Source of the DNA: Eupeodes corollae
Taxonomy: Eukaryota > Arthropoda > Insecta > Diptera > Syrphidae
Length of the DNA stretch: 64,000 nucleotides
NCBI RefSeq assembly: GCF_945859685.1
Contig: NC_079148.1
Coordinates: 56,926,421-56,990,420 of the forward strand
Direction: 5' to 3'
Shown: positions 22,063 through 37,000 of the stretch, piece by piece
How the letters are laid out: each line of letters starts with the position of its first letter
How positions within the stretch are numbered: the stretch's first letter is position 1
Program-made: the position numbers and the translations under genes
The notes under the pieces: model-generated
What the model was told of the DNA's origin: nothing
Seen by the model: the letters and a program-made list of their open reading frames with translations, nothing else
Databases searched by the model: none

Positions 22063-25000
22063 GTAAGTTTGCTTTTTTGGGTTAACAGAAAATGTCAGGG
22101 TGGAATCGTGATTTGTGATAAATGGCAAAATCAACCATTAGGAATAAGTGTGGTGATGTCAACTAAATTAATTTGACATTTATGTTTTACAAGTTATTAT
22201 AAAAGTTACAAAGTTGGTGCAACATTTTTGTGAACTAAAAATCCTAGACGTCGAAATGAGTGATCAGACAATCTATTTCCTCCACAAATTCTTAGAACTT
22301 TCGACAATTAGACGGTTTATTCAGAAACTCCACTTTAAAATTTCATAGTGAGACCTATATTGTTTTGGCACTCAAATTACACAGACGGAGGCTCAAAGAA
22401 ATTTACATATGACTTTTGTTGTTTGTCAATCATTTATCTGATCCGAAATAACTCCAGTGCATTGCATCTTTTTAACATTGATATTTTTACATCTATTATA
22501 ATTTATATATTTAAGGGCAAAACATGTTCAACCGATGTAAACGAATGCGCTCTTTTTGTCGGAACTGATTTGGGTTGTCAAAATGGCGCCCAATGTATTA
22601 ACCAATTTGGAAGTTACAGGTTTGCAACCTTAATGAATTTCTCTAAAAATTATAAAAATTCTTCAAAACAATATGTTAATATAATTTCAGTTGCATTTGT
22701 GCATCAGGCTGGCAAGGAATGCATTGTAGTCAAAGAAAAACAGACTGTTTGCATTCTTCAAATACCGAACTCTGCGGCCATGGAACTTGTGTAAATGTAA
22801 ACGATAATTTTGGATATCGCTGCATGTGTGAACAGGGTTGGACAACGAATGGTCTGACGCCAGCGTGTAGTGTCGATGTTGATGAATGTAAACAGTACAG
22901 CAGTCCATGTGCAACTAAATGTATCAATTTGCCTGGAAGTTATATGTGCGCCCCATGTGAAGCTGGCTACACTGGTAATGGACTGTCATGTCGGGACATC
23001 GATGAATGTGCCACCGATAATGGAGGATGTAGTGTTAATCCCTTTGTTCCATGTATTAACAGCTATGTAAGACCACTTTGCAATCGTATACCAAATTAAA
23101 AAAAGAATACAATTGTTCTGGAATTCATATATTTTTTAGGGATCGTTCCATTGTGCAGAATGTCCTATTGGCTGGTCAGGAGATGGACGTGTTTGCACTA
23201 GAACTGCTGGTGCATCATGTACCAGAAATAATATATGTCACCCATCAGCATTATGTTCAGAAGTGGGAAACTCTATTGTGTGCTCATGTCCTTTGGGTCA
23301 AATTGGAAATGGTGTTGGACCGAATGGCTGTAGAGCATCTGGAACTAGCCCATGTTTATCTAATCCTTGTTTGGTAAGACCAAAACTGCTGTTTGGTAAA
23401 ATCCGCCTACTTTTATCATATCTTGATTTCTTGAACACAATATGAAAACGCCCCTTATTACCGCATAAAATTAGAATTTCAGAGAAATACATATGTATTT
23501 TTGTATTGCAGAACGGAGGCACCTGCATGGACACTGGCGATGGCTCATACATCTGCGTCTGTCCTTACGGCTTTAGAGCACCAAATTGCCAACGCATTGC
23601 AAATCCTTGTGTGACAAATCCTTGTCGTAATGGCGGAACTTGTCGACCAAATGGATCAAACTTTACTTGCGATTGTGTCCAAGGTTATGGTGGAAGATTG
23701 TGTGCCACCCAAAGATCCCGATGTGGCCAGTATATTCGGGCCGAACAGGGAAATTTGAAATATCCACTTACTGACTTATACAACCACAACACCAAGTGCT
23801 CCTGGGTGATTCGTACAAATGCAACAAAAGTCCTAAATATAACTTTTACCAAATTTGATATCGAGGATTCCGCTGATTGCCGATTTGATTGGTTGCAAAT
23901 TCATGATGGTCCAACAGTGGCGTCACAGTTGATTGGTCGTTTCTGTGGATCAACAGCCCCGATGGGAGGTCATATTATAACAACCATGAATAGCATTCAT
24001 CTGTGGTTCAAGTCAGATAATACTACCTCCAAGGCTGGATTTGATCTCTTGTGGACATCGATAGATCCTGTTTGCGGTGGTGTTAAGGAATTCGATTCGC
24101 ATGAGACAATTGCCTCACCCGGATCACCAGGAAACTATCCGCGAAATCGGGATTGCCAATGGCATTTGAAGGTTCCCAATGACAAACGGATAAAGTTGGT
24201 GTTTTTCAGTTTGAAAATTGAAAAACACGCAGACTGCAATCATGACTACCTTGAGGTAAGTCCAAGTGTATGTTCTCTTTTCGTTGACAATGTGTGACAT
24301 GTTTGCATCTTCTAGATCACAGATGCAGTTTCAGGCTCAAGGCTAGAAATATTTTGCAATTCATCGAATCCATCTCCGTTTACAGTGCCTTCAAATGAAA
24401 TCTTCGTACATTTTCACTCTGATAACGAAGGTACTGATGTGGGTTTCCAAATACATGCCTCGACTGTTGAACGAATTCCGGGATGTGGTGGAACGTATAC
24501 GGAAAGAAGTGGTCAAATCATATCTCCGATTGGTTTTCAAGGCCAAATGTCTTGCGAATACACCGTCAGATATCCGTTGGGACTTAGAGTTCAGCTTGAT
24601 GTATTGGAATTTAATATGGGCGATGAAGATTGTATTGAGGTTAGTACAACATAATTTTTATGGAAATTGTTTTTTTTTTTTAAATTTATATTTGAATTAG
24701 ATATTCGATGTCAGTAGTTCGGGTGAAAAAGCTAGCACTGGAAAATGGTGTGGAAAAGTGCATGTTCCAATATTCAAATCAGTTGCCAATGCAGTTCAGA
24801 TAAATTACTATTCCAGTGGAGGAACTTTTAAAATAGCATATGGAACGAGTAAGTAAACTTTACGAATGGCTTCATTTTTGTAAGTTCGTTGTTGTAATTC
24901 AATTGTTAAAAAATGATGAAAACAATTTTCGAACAGTTCTAAGGATTATTTATTTTATATTTTGAGAAACTTTAATTCGTTTATAATTTGTTGTCTGTAT

Positions 25001-28000
25001 TTGAGTGCACTTAAAGCGTAGGTTTTTCTCCAGACTTGAATTATTATCGTTTTAAACACTTAAAATATTTGCCTGAAGTTGCATAGGGTGCATGTTGATT
25101 CTGAGTTTGTTTCATACGGTTAAGAGTTCGTCTTTAGTCTTACAGTCTTACATGATATGGTTGTCTACATTTAGTACATCATGGAAGTAATTCTTCGTTC
25201 CCAGGTCATGTTGGAGATGCTTGTACTTAAATCTACTTTGGCTATCTTGGATTTGGTCGTGAAAGCTTGCAAATTGGGTAAACTCAACTTTTTCAAGAAG
25301 TTCATGTATTGGCCACTGTCCATTAGTTAGTTCACTAACATTGTATACTTTCCAGAGCCTAAACTATTTATTGAAGCTTTGTTTGTTGCAGTTCCCTGGA
25401 TACAAAACAATTTTAGATGTAAGCCGATGTCCTGGTTATTTAATCACCTTCTTTATTAAGCCAAGATGAAACTTTAGTGTGTATGTGAACAATGGTGGCA
25501 ATCCTGTCTCTGTGTGTAGATTTAAGTGTTATTTGGAACTTTGAACATTTTTAACTTCCCATAGGAAGTTATTGTAATGGGTCTGATTTGTCAAATTGAA
25601 AATGTTCATATTTCTCGACGTTTCCAGGTCCCTTGAGTCGAAATAAAATATATTTAGAAAGGTGTCTGTGCGTGCGAGTGTACTAATCGTAATACATAGC
25701 TCAAGAACTAGAAGAGATATCGACTTCAAATAAATTTTGTTATACAGATAATAAGGCACAAAGATACAGAAAGGGCTCTCAAGAAAATTGCGTCGGTGGT
25801 TTTCTTACCATAGCAGTTTAAAAAAATGGTGGAAATTTTGGTTGACCCTAAATATCTTACGAACCAAAAACGCTAGAGACTTGAATTAAATTTTATATAG
25901 TATATTGTAACGTGATGCCAAACAAGTATATTTTTCAAAAAAATCCAATTAACGATTTTCTTTATAAATCAAAACATCTAAAAAAATGTCACCTCGAAAA
26001 TTTTACGAATGCAAAATGATTTAATCTCCAAAAATATTTTGTGCAGCGGAAAATAACACTTGTAACATCTGGTAAGATGTTGATAAAAATCGAATTGACA
26101 GTTTTTTTATAAAAAATAAAAACCTCAACAAAAAAATTAATAAAAGTTGGTAAAAATTGATGTACGACTCAAATATCTTTTCAATACATACTTTGAGATA
26201 TTGGATTGAATCTACTTTTATCTTTTAAAAAATATTGTTGTCAATATTTAATAAAATTTTGACAAACATCGAATTGACAGTTTTTTTACAAAAAAAAAAC
26301 TTAAAAGAAAGTTTAACAAAAGTAATAAGAAATATTGTTTTCAACATTCTGAAAAATTTTTAGAAAAATCGGATTAACAGTTTTCTTACCAGAAATAAAA
26401 ACCTAAACAAAAAAATGAATAAAAGTTGATAAAAATTGATCCTTGGCTTAAATATCTTTTCAAAAATCAGAGATATTGGCTTTAAACTAAGTTTATCTTA
26501 TTAAATACTGTTGTCATCATTCAGTAAAATTTTGAGAACAAAAAAAACAAACAACATTCGACTCGAATAGCTTTTCAAAAATTTAAAATTTTATCTTCAA
26601 ACTTTTTTTATTTCACAGTAAATATTGTTTTCGATATTTAGTAGTTTTTTCAAAAATCCAACAGATCTACAAGAAATAGTACTCAAATTTTGTAAAATTT
26701 GCTGTTCGGTTTTTGATATATCTCAAATTAATTTTGTAATTTGTAAAAATTAAAGAAATGCTACTTAAATTGGTAACATTTTTTTTTCGACTAAAAATCT
26801 ATTGAACAAAACTAGATTTTCAACCTAGATTATTTCTTTATATGAAAAATATTGTTGGTAATTTTACAATTTCTAAGAATAATCCAACTAACAACTTTCT
26901 TAACCCAACGCGAAAACCTACAAACTTTTAAGCAAGACAAATGACAGAAGGGATGGGAGGTTATCAGTGTGGGTCGCATCCCAGCCTTTTTTTTATTAAA
27001 ATATCTTTGACAGATTTCCCATACTTGTACTGCATTCTATGTATATTTTGCACTTGGCCCGATATTTTTTTTTGGAAATTTTACTCCAGGTATTGTTAAT
27101 CGCTTCTAAATGAGTCTTGAAGGAAATCTGGGGTATTAGCAGGACGCCCAGATATTTATAATTTTTAACCTTTCTAATTCTTCTTTTACCATTTCACATT
27201 TCTTGCGAACCGTCCAGTACTGTTTCAGGATCAGGATTTTTGATTTGCTCGTGTAAAGGTTAAGGTTCCATATGTCAAAATATGTTTAGAGTTTGTTGAT
27301 CATCAGTTACATCATATTTGCACTGTCAGCCAATATTACTAGGTCATTCGCATATATCAGAACTTTGATTTTAGTTTCTGCATACGAAATTCCTTAAGTA
27401 GGTTTTACTCCTGTTTCTGTTTGAAACCATTGGGATTTTATATTACGTAGACATGCCTAAATTCAAGATTTGTAAAATGAGGCTTCGAAAGCTGCTTTTG
27501 AAGTCTACAAAAAGATGTATGGCGTTGTTTCGGTTTTCTTGATGGGGTTTGACAATATTAGTCAAGATATTGTCTTCTGTGGAATAGCACTTACGAAATT
27601 CGTCTTGGCATTAACTGAGCAGATTATTTGCAACTATAGTTATTTGGGTTGGATTTCAAATCTTCAGTAAAGAGAATATGATGTTTTTCCGGAAGCTTTT
27701 TGAAACCTCATCACAGCAATACAGTTGAAAGTTCTTGTTAACTCTTCAAGAAAGCCTTTCGTTGCGTTTTACAAGAATTCATATGGTATCTGGTCTTCGC
27801 CTGGATACTTGCAATTGGGTAAATTGTTGGCCTACGTTATTGTTGACTGTAAATGGTTGTGCATAATGGATAAGGTTGCCAATTGATTTTCTATTCTGAA
27901 GATTTTTGATATACTCAGCTAAAATGGGAGAATCTACTTTTACGGTCGATCCGTAGCCTTGTTAGGTAAGGTTCTAACAATCTTTCAGAAAACTGTATTA

Positions 28001-31000
28001 TCATTAAAACTGCTTGGGCTCGATGCTAGTTGTATGGTGTTTTTTTTTGTCGCACAAAACTTTTTATAAGCTTTGTTTGTTTCTTGGTACATTACTTTTC
28101 AGAATTAGACCCTTTTTTGGGCTCCCGCAGACTTGTTTAATTATACAATTTGTAAGAGCATTTATGTTTTTTTTACTGAGGTAGTGCCACTATCCATAAC
28201 TATTCTGAGTTCATGCTATTGATTCAGTTTGTATCTTTCCTTCTTTTAACATTTAATTATTAAATACATCAAAACAACAAACAACTCTTCTCTCACCTAC
28301 AGTTTGTGAATACACCTTTGAAAATCCAACTGGCACCATAACATCACCAAACTATCCCAGCCTGTATCCGTCCAATGAGGTGTGTGTTTATGAAATCATT
28401 GGAGAACCTCATCAAGTAGTTTCACTTGAATTTGAAGACATGGATATCGAAAGTCATGAAGGAATCGCATTTTGCTGGTTTGACTACATTATTGTAAGTA
28501 TTTGAAGGCACATTCAAAGAAAAGTATTTCTATGTTTTGATTTCAAGATATCTGATGGATCAAATCAAACAGCAGCTGGTCCTTATTGTGGGAAAACAAT
28601 TCCTCCAAAAATTGTTACAAACACAAGTTTACTTCGACTAACCATGCATTCAGACTCGACTAATGCTGGCAAAGGATTTAAAGCAAATTATGCTCTAATT
28701 GATACGAGCAAAAGTTGTGGTGGACTTCTTAGAAAATCTTCGGGAACTATCAGGCTACCAACTGGTCAGGAATCAGGAAACTATAAGGATGATTTAACAT
28801 GTAGTTGGACGATAATGGCACCAGAAGGCTTTAGCATTCAATTGATTTGGGAATCGTTTAGATTAGAGCATTCCAGTGATTGTCTGTATGATTATGTCGA
28901 AATATTTGATACCGATCAAATTACCTCCGAAGTTACACCAAGTCATAGGTGAGTGTAACGAACGTAAATTTTTGTGAGAAACGAATTAATATTTATTTTG
29001 TTTTCGGTAGATTTTGTGGAACCACAATGCCACCAGCTTTAGTAAGTCACTCAAATTTAGTGACGCTTAAATTCACATCAGATTCTTCGGATACTGAAGA
29101 CGGTTTTGTAGTGAAATATAATTTTGTTCAGTTTTCAAAATGTAAGTAGATTATTTGAAGCTTGTATTAATAAAATATTGAGTATTTATTTTTATTGTAG
29201 TATGTGGTGGCAATGTTTTCTCATCTACGGGAGAATTGAAATCTCTCAATTGGCCGAATGAGTATCAAAACAATTTGAATTGTTCATGGACAATTTCGGT
29301 GAAGCCAGGGCATCAAATTGAATTGCTTGTCAAATCCTTCAATTTAGAGGAATCAGAAAATTGTACAAATGATTGGTTGGAAATAAGGTATTTTTTTTTT
29401 TAATTTTTATAAATAAAACTACGTAAGTAGTTAGAATGAAAATAATAGACGAAGTCTGGAAAAGTGCAATTTACTTCAATAAGTATCAAATGTCATTTGA
29501 GTGTCGTGAAAAAAAAAAATCTTAAGATTACAGTGTTGCAGTTGTAGACAGGGCCGGATTTAGGGAAGCGCAACTATATTAATCTTAAATAACAGAAATA
29601 ATTGATCTTTATTTGTTCACTCCAATCAGGCAATCAGTGAAATATTAAAATCCCGAATGGCCCTGATAAGAAACACTTCCAATTCACTGCTAATTTTGAG
29701 GAAGTACCGCAAGTAGTTAATGGCTGAGTGGGGAGGTACTTACCCCCAACCTCGGAGGTTGGGTATTCGATTCCGTGTCTCGACATTTTTTTTATAAATT
29801 ATATAAATTATTGAAGGATCGGTGTTCTTCAATTCTTGGAAAAATCAATTATTATTGACTAATTGGTAAATTGTCCATCGGCTGTTCAATTCTTTGATTT
29901 CGTGCAGAATTTGTACACGTTTTTCACAGCCAGTACAGAGCGGCACCGAATTCTGATTGAGAAATTATCGGAGAAGAAAAGCGATCAGTTTTTAGTCTTG
30001 AAAAAGCTCAGTGACACTCATTGGTCTTCTCGAGCTGAAGCTACGAAAGCCTAAAGCAACGGCTATTCGGAAATCGAAGAAGCTCTAACCAGCATATCTT
30101 CCAATAAAGAGCAAAAAGACATCGTGAGGAATGGAGCAACGCACCTTCTACACAAGATGAGTGCGGTCCCGAAACCACTTTGTTTGCAACATTTTGGAAC
30201 GATATCTTGGTGCGATTCAACAAGATGTTGCAAGACCCAAAAATGATATTTGAATTGACAATGAATATTTGAAATCATTCGTGGAATCCAAACGAAATGA
30301 TTTTAATAAATAAGAGGAAGCAAAAAAAAAATATCCCATACTGATGAATATGTACAATACGCACCCGTACCAGAAAGAGAAATGTGAGGTTGAATCCGCT
30401 CAATTATGGGAAAGCAAAAGGCCCAAATCTGTCACCCAAGGATAAATATAAAGTATCCCCCTTCATCCCAGTAATTTACCAGCTATCCGTTTCTCTTACT
30501 GAAAGGTTGTTTGAAATTTCGATTCCTGAATCACATCGAGAAGATAGATGCTGAAATTCGCACGCTGCAGCAGAGGCATTGGTCAAAGTGTATTTGGATG
30601 ATTTAGAACCTAGTCTTTTGTGTCTTTGATTGGCTCATACAAAAATGAAAAATACAAAATTCTCGGAAATCAAAATTTCAGAGCTACATTCCCAAACCTC
30701 GAAATTGCATTGTATTTGGTTTTGATGGTGAAAAATTGCAATTAAAAAATAGGCTTCGAATCACGATGGGACGAAACTGTCTATCGAAGCTTTCTCTCCT
30801 GGGCATTGAAAGCGATTTACTGCGAGAACTGGATTTTAACGATATCATCAACGATTCGGCGAAATAAGCTCCAAAGGTTCCGATCGTTAATCCTAAAATT
30901 TAATTTTAGATAATTATTTTTTCCGTTTATGTTTACAAGTGTTTGTTCAATACTAAAAGAATCTACTTGGTTTCAGAATAAAGTATTTATTGAAAAACTC

Positions 31001-34000
31001 GAGTGCAAAAAATTTGGGGCGAGGGGCCTCCGCTTCTTTATTGCCCCGAGGCCTCTGGACTTCTAAATCCGGCCCTAGTTGTAGACGTCATATCTAATTC
31101 ACTAGTCGGTAAGGTTTTGGCAATAAAATTGCACTTTTCCAGTTGGTTTTGATGGCCTTATTTCAAATCCGACTTCAAAGTTAATGAATCACGACAGGTT
31201 TTTGAGTTTTTACTATTTAATATTCAAAAAAAACACGCAAATAAAGAGTTTTTTTTTTTTAATAAAATCAGTGATGATTTTCAAAATCTATAATCCTTTT
31301 TTCAATATTCAGTTCAAATATTTATAATATTTCATATTCATAACATTTAAAAAATCTTCCTGTCTGTCAAAACCCTGAAATCCAAACAATTATTGCGTAA
31401 ACGGTTTTCAACAGAAAAAGGCAAAATGGTGTGGAAGCAAGTTTTGTTCTTGTAACGATTCCGTTGTCTAAAGAAGTCTATTACTCCTAGTTTTTAAAAT
31501 ATATTAAAAAAAATATGTTGAAAACGGGTATTTTTAAAACTTGAGCAAACAGTTAATATTACAGCTTGGATTCAAAATAAGCACATTTTTAATTGTTTGT
31601 ATAGCATTTTTAAAGGGGCATATTTTAAAAACCTGATGTGATAAACAAATTTAAAGACGACTTTCAATCCCTAAATCGGTTTAGAGTCCTTGAAATGATT
31701 CCAGGAAATCCGTACAAAATATTTGCTACTAACTTTACAATCGGTTTCCATTAGTTGGGCCAGAAATATGAATCCAGAAATCGGAAATATAGAATTGTTT
31801 ATTAGATTAAAAACGTTTTATGAAGAAGTTATTTATAAGAACGATATTTGTAATGTTACAATAGCAGCTTACATTCTAAATGATTACAATTTTTTTTAAT
31901 TTGTTCATATTTCTTGCTCTTGTACATATTGTTCACCCCATTCTTTCAGTAAATCGGATGCAAACTAAAACTAACGATAATATTGCTCAAAGAAATTCCT
32001 CAGTAGTTTCCTTGTTTTTCACATTTTTTATTTTAACATTGAATGTTTCTTTTTTCCATAGAAATGGTGGCTCTAATTCATCGCCTTTGATTGGAAAATA
32101 TTGTGGACAAACTATACCTCGCCGCATCCCATCATTTACACACCAAATTCAACTTAAATTCAGATCCAACTCAGAAACGGTCAGTGGTGGTTTTCGCATT
32201 GAATGGCAAACTGTATCATCTGGTTGTGGTGGAATTTTAACAGCTGACCATGGTTCCATTTCATCACCATTCTATCCACAAAACTACGCCAACGACGTAC
32301 AATGTGAATGGAGAATAAGTGTCAACAAGGGTTCAACAATATTAATGGTCTTTGATGATCTCTCGCTGGAATCACTTTTGGCGTGTGCATTTGACTTTAT
32401 TGATATCTTCGATGGTTCGACGCCAGAAAAACGAAAAATCGGTCGTTACTGTGAAAAATCAAACAGTCCTATAACTCTCGAAACAACCGGAAGTAATGCC
32501 TTAATACGTTTCCAAAGTGACAGTTCTAATTCTGATCGTGGATTTTATATAAGTTATGTGACGAATTGCAATCGAGTACTGAATACTACATTTGGTTCGA
32601 TTGAAAGTCCAAATTTCGGAGATAATAATCCAAGCAGTGTTAATTGCTCTTGGATAATTGAAGCACCAAAAGGAAGTCGAATAGCTCTGGACTTTGCAAT
32701 AGTTGGCAGAAAAGATAACTCCCCAAAGTTAGACTTCATCTATGTAATCTATGAAAATAGAACAGTAACTCGATTGTCTGAGTCAAGACGTATTGAATCG
32801 CTTTCGCCGAGGGTGCAAATAGTATTGAACAGCACATCGATTTACTTCAGTATGGAATATGCAATGAAAGGATGCGTTGGGAATTTCTATCGGCCAACTG
32901 GGGAGTTCAATTCACCGGGATATCCTAATCCGTATCCCGTCAATACCGAATGTCGGTGGCAAATAGAAACAGAAGTGGGAAAGGCGATTGAATTGGTATT
33001 TACTGAAATTGACATTGAGCTGTCAGTGAATTGTACGGAAGAACACATCGAGGTGAATATAGTGAAAAAAACCTATGGATATTTTTTCTGACAGTTGTAC
33101 ATTTTTGACAGGTTTGGAATACCCCTCAAATGAGTCATTCTATTGGTAGGTTTTGTGGTAAAAGAAATAACCTCACCATTACTGGATCCGGACACTCAAT
33201 GTATATTCAATTCAGGGGCAGTTCATTTATAAGTGGAAGAGGTTTTAAGGCAAAATACAAAACGGTTGATTCGAGTAAGTTCATTTTGATATGAGATAGT
33301 ATAGGGTTATAAACTCTCTTATTTTAATGTACTTTTTAGAATGTGGTGGAAATTTAATTTTACACGAGGGAACTATTCTTTCACCAAATTATCCACACAA
33401 TTACGATTCGAATTTACATTGTGTATGGTACGTTGAAGTTTCTCAGCATAGCACAATGACATTGACAATTGAAGAGCTCGATCTTGAAGAAAGTTATCAT
33501 TGTGGAATGGATTCGCTTAAGATATACCAAGGGGCGACTGAAGAAGATCCATGGAAAACTTTGTGCAGTGGAAATCTTCCGGTTGAAAATAAATTCCAAA
33601 CTGTATCGAACTCAGCAACGATTGTTTTTGACACAGATGACGATACTGAATTTAAAGGTTTCAAGATATCCTTTAAAGAAGTAAGATATGTTAAAAGGAA
33701 ATTTTAATAAAGTCATAAATTAAGTTATTCTTTTTTTGTATTTTTTTTTTTAGAATTGTGGCAAACGTATTGTTGTAAACGAAACAGGACGTATCCGTTT
33801 TGAAAAAACTGCTCAAAAAGAATGTTTGTGGGTATTTGTGGCTGAAGATGAAACGAAACATGTGACTTTGACAAGCTCTCACGTTCGCCTCCATCCCTGG
33901 TTTACGATCTTGAATATAACTGAAGATTGTGATGGTGTAATGGTAGGTACCAATATTTTAAAATTATAGAGATTTTTTGAAGAAAGTTTATTTTCTCAAA

Positions 34001-37000
34001 CAATCACCTCGAATATTGGGTTTTCGCTCATTTACTTGTAATGATTTCAAGAAATCCATAAGATGTTTTCTTTATTTTTATTTATTCGTTCCTAAGATAT
34101 ATGATGGAGACTTTACAAACACAAGTTCGATTCATCCTAAACAAAAATTCTGTCATAAACATCCGCCAGCCTTGACTTCCCTTGGTCATGCCTTGACTAT
34201 GAAGATTAATACGGATTTTATTGATGAACTTGACGTATACTATTCGATAATGGATAATAATTGTGGTGGAAGTTTTGACTCACTACACGGCACGTTTGCA
34301 TCTCCCTTCTATCCAACATCTTATCCCGTGAACATCGAATGTATTTGGGAAATTAAAGCATCCGAAGGAAATTGGCTTAGTTTGACAATTCAACAAATGG
34401 ATATCGAAGACAGTGAAGATTGTAATGCTGATTATCTAGAAGTTAGAGAAGGTGCAAGTAATGGTCGTCTAATTGGTGTGTTCTGTGGAAATGATGTACC
34501 CAATACTTTACTTGGATACAAAACACTTTGGATTAAGTTCAAAAGTGATGATGATATGGTTCGGAAAGGATTCATAGCCGACTATAGTTATGGTGAGAAT
34601 GGAGATAAAAACAAACAGATTTTTATATTTATGTTCAATACTTAAATTTCTCTTAAACCAGCCTTTAATAATGAAATCAACGGAACTGAGGGAATTATAG
34701 AATCACCTAGATATCCAGCATTTTTAATAACGTTGGCAGATTACAGCTGGCGAATTTCAGTGCCAAGGGGCAACTTGATATTGCTCTCGGTGGACTATAT
34801 GTATAAAACTTCCACACTTAACAACATTAAAATAAAGGTACAAATTTTAAATTATATTCCATTTCACAAAAGAGTATTTTTTAATGTGATGATTTGTATG
34901 AATATTAATTTTTGTAATGTTTTCATTTCAACTACACATTGAAACGCAGAAATAATTTGTTTCCTAAATTGACCATAATTTGATTTCCCTTTCAGATCTA
35001 CAATGGTTACGATGATCAAGCTGACTTAATCCAACCTAGCCAATCAAATCTCATAAGATCAGACACAAATTACCTCTTCATCAAAGGCAGTTTGGGTCTG
35101 TTCCGTTTCCATTGGTACAGAGTTAGCAAAGAATTTATGGACAGCAACAAAACTATAATTGAAGAAACTCCTTCATCATGTGCTAGTAATATCATATCAG
35201 TAGGTTCTTCAGTGTCAACAGTCCTACAGTCCCCCGGCTATCCAGAAGGCTATGACTCGAACCTAAACTGCAGTTGGACTCTTGTACCAATTGAAATTGG
35301 AAGTCATGCCGTTGTTAAATTCCAAAAAATTGATCTTGAAGACCAAGCAGACTGCATGGCCGACAGTGTCAATATCTACTCTAGTACTGACATGACAAAT
35401 TGGAAACATTTGCAAACAATTTGTAAACTCAAGTCAAACACTGATTTACAAATAGCGGGAGACAAGTTCTTGAAAGTAGTATTTTTGACTGATTTTGGAG
35501 TAAATAAAACTGGTTTTTCGGCTACGGCTTCATCGGTGTGTGGTTCGGTCTTAACAGAACCAACTGGAGTAATCGATGCAAGCAAATATAATTCATTTTT
35601 TGATGTTCTTCATTTTGAATGCGTTTGGCAAATACAAGTCAAGACTGGCCGTCGAATTAAAATTACTTTCCTAGAGTCTAAATTTGATCCACGGATTGAA
35701 CCAAATGCTCCGTGTTCAACTTATATCTTGCTGAAGAACGGTTTCTCTGAACATTCCCCGAATCTTGGCAGTGGGAAATATTGTGACAGCAATATTACCG
35801 ACATTCCAATAACATCATCGAATGAAGCATATATTAAACTGAATTTCGGAAGGATATCAGCAAGCCCTATTGGAATAAAATTCAAGTACGAAGAGGTTAT
35901 GAATGAGTGCGTACAAAATATTGAACTTAACGAAAATCAAACCTCGGTTATTGTGCATTCCGAAAACTATCCGAATATACCACATCCGCACACAATGTGT
36001 GTTTGGAATATTCGGGCGCCAATTCATCGCCTTTTGGCAATGAACTTCATTGAACCGATGGACTTAAAGCGAACGGATTTTTGTGATGCCGAATACGTAG
36101 AAATTAATGACGGGCTAAGTGAACTATCACCTGTCCTCGGACGTTTTTGTGACAAAACAACTCCGAATACCTTGTATTCTACAGGAAACAATTTGAGAAT
36201 CACCTTTTTCACAGACATTGCTGAGCCAAGTGTTGGATTCAAAGCAAATATCTCACTTGGCGTATGTGGCGGTACCTACCGGCAAAAAAATGGAACAATA
36301 TCAAGTCCAAAACTTATGAGTTACTATGTGAAAGATAAGAATTTCTCCTGTGATTATAAAATATCCGTGCCCTTTAGTTTTTCTGTCAACTTGACGTTGG
36401 ATAATTTAAATCTACCTTGGACAGAAAACTGTACCGAAGGAAATCATCTGATAATAACTCCGATCTACGACGATGGTGAAAACATCGCACCCGAGCCAAT
36501 TGTACTTTGCGGAGAAAGTAAAGCTGAAAACTTTATTTTCGACACCAATAGCGTCCGAATAAGCTATCGAATAGTAAGCAAGGAATTTAACACGGATGCG
36601 TTCAGTTTGTCGTACTCATCCCTTGGACACAGATGCAATGATTTAATCGAAGCCGAGTCTGGAATATTAAAATCCCCAGGGTATTCACGCAGCCTGCAAG
36701 TCCCGATACGTTGCAAATGGAAGCTTAAAGTTCCTAAGGGCCGTAGAATCAAGCTTGAGTTTTTGGAATTCCAAATCCAAAGCACTTTCATCAATTCAAC
36801 AAACCACCAAAATAGTAATAATTACCGATTCCCCGGTTGGTTGTCAGTGAACAACGACTTTGATGCTAAATCAAACATTGCTCGGTTTTCGAGTAGATCC
36901 CTCCCCCCACCGTTTGTCTACTCAACTGACAATATAATGAGCTTGGTCAGTATCGAGGTACCGAGACCTCGAAAGGAAGGTTTTAAAATACGATTCACTT

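Larger units (their letters stand above)
24849..28302. other. Cubn intron 9, expanded by repeats
   Basis: At 3.45 kb this is the longest Cubn intron; most others are 52-75 bp. It holds an antisense LINE relic (about 25015-28180) split by AACTTCCC repeat copy C (25553-26998). The splice sites are intact: ACGA|GTAAGT at the donor and CTCACCTACAG at the acceptor. Confidence 0.9.

Noticed and set aside
22348..22515. Open frame leading into Cubn exon 4
   Set aside because: Intronic. The acceptor TTTAAG at 22515 restores the EGF frame, and no EGF cysteines occur upstream of it.
31880..32061. 5' part of the 403-codon open frame starting at 31880
   Set aside because: The first 180 bases are intron 13 read in frame. 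The true exon starts after the acceptor at 32061, which matches the phase from exon 13.
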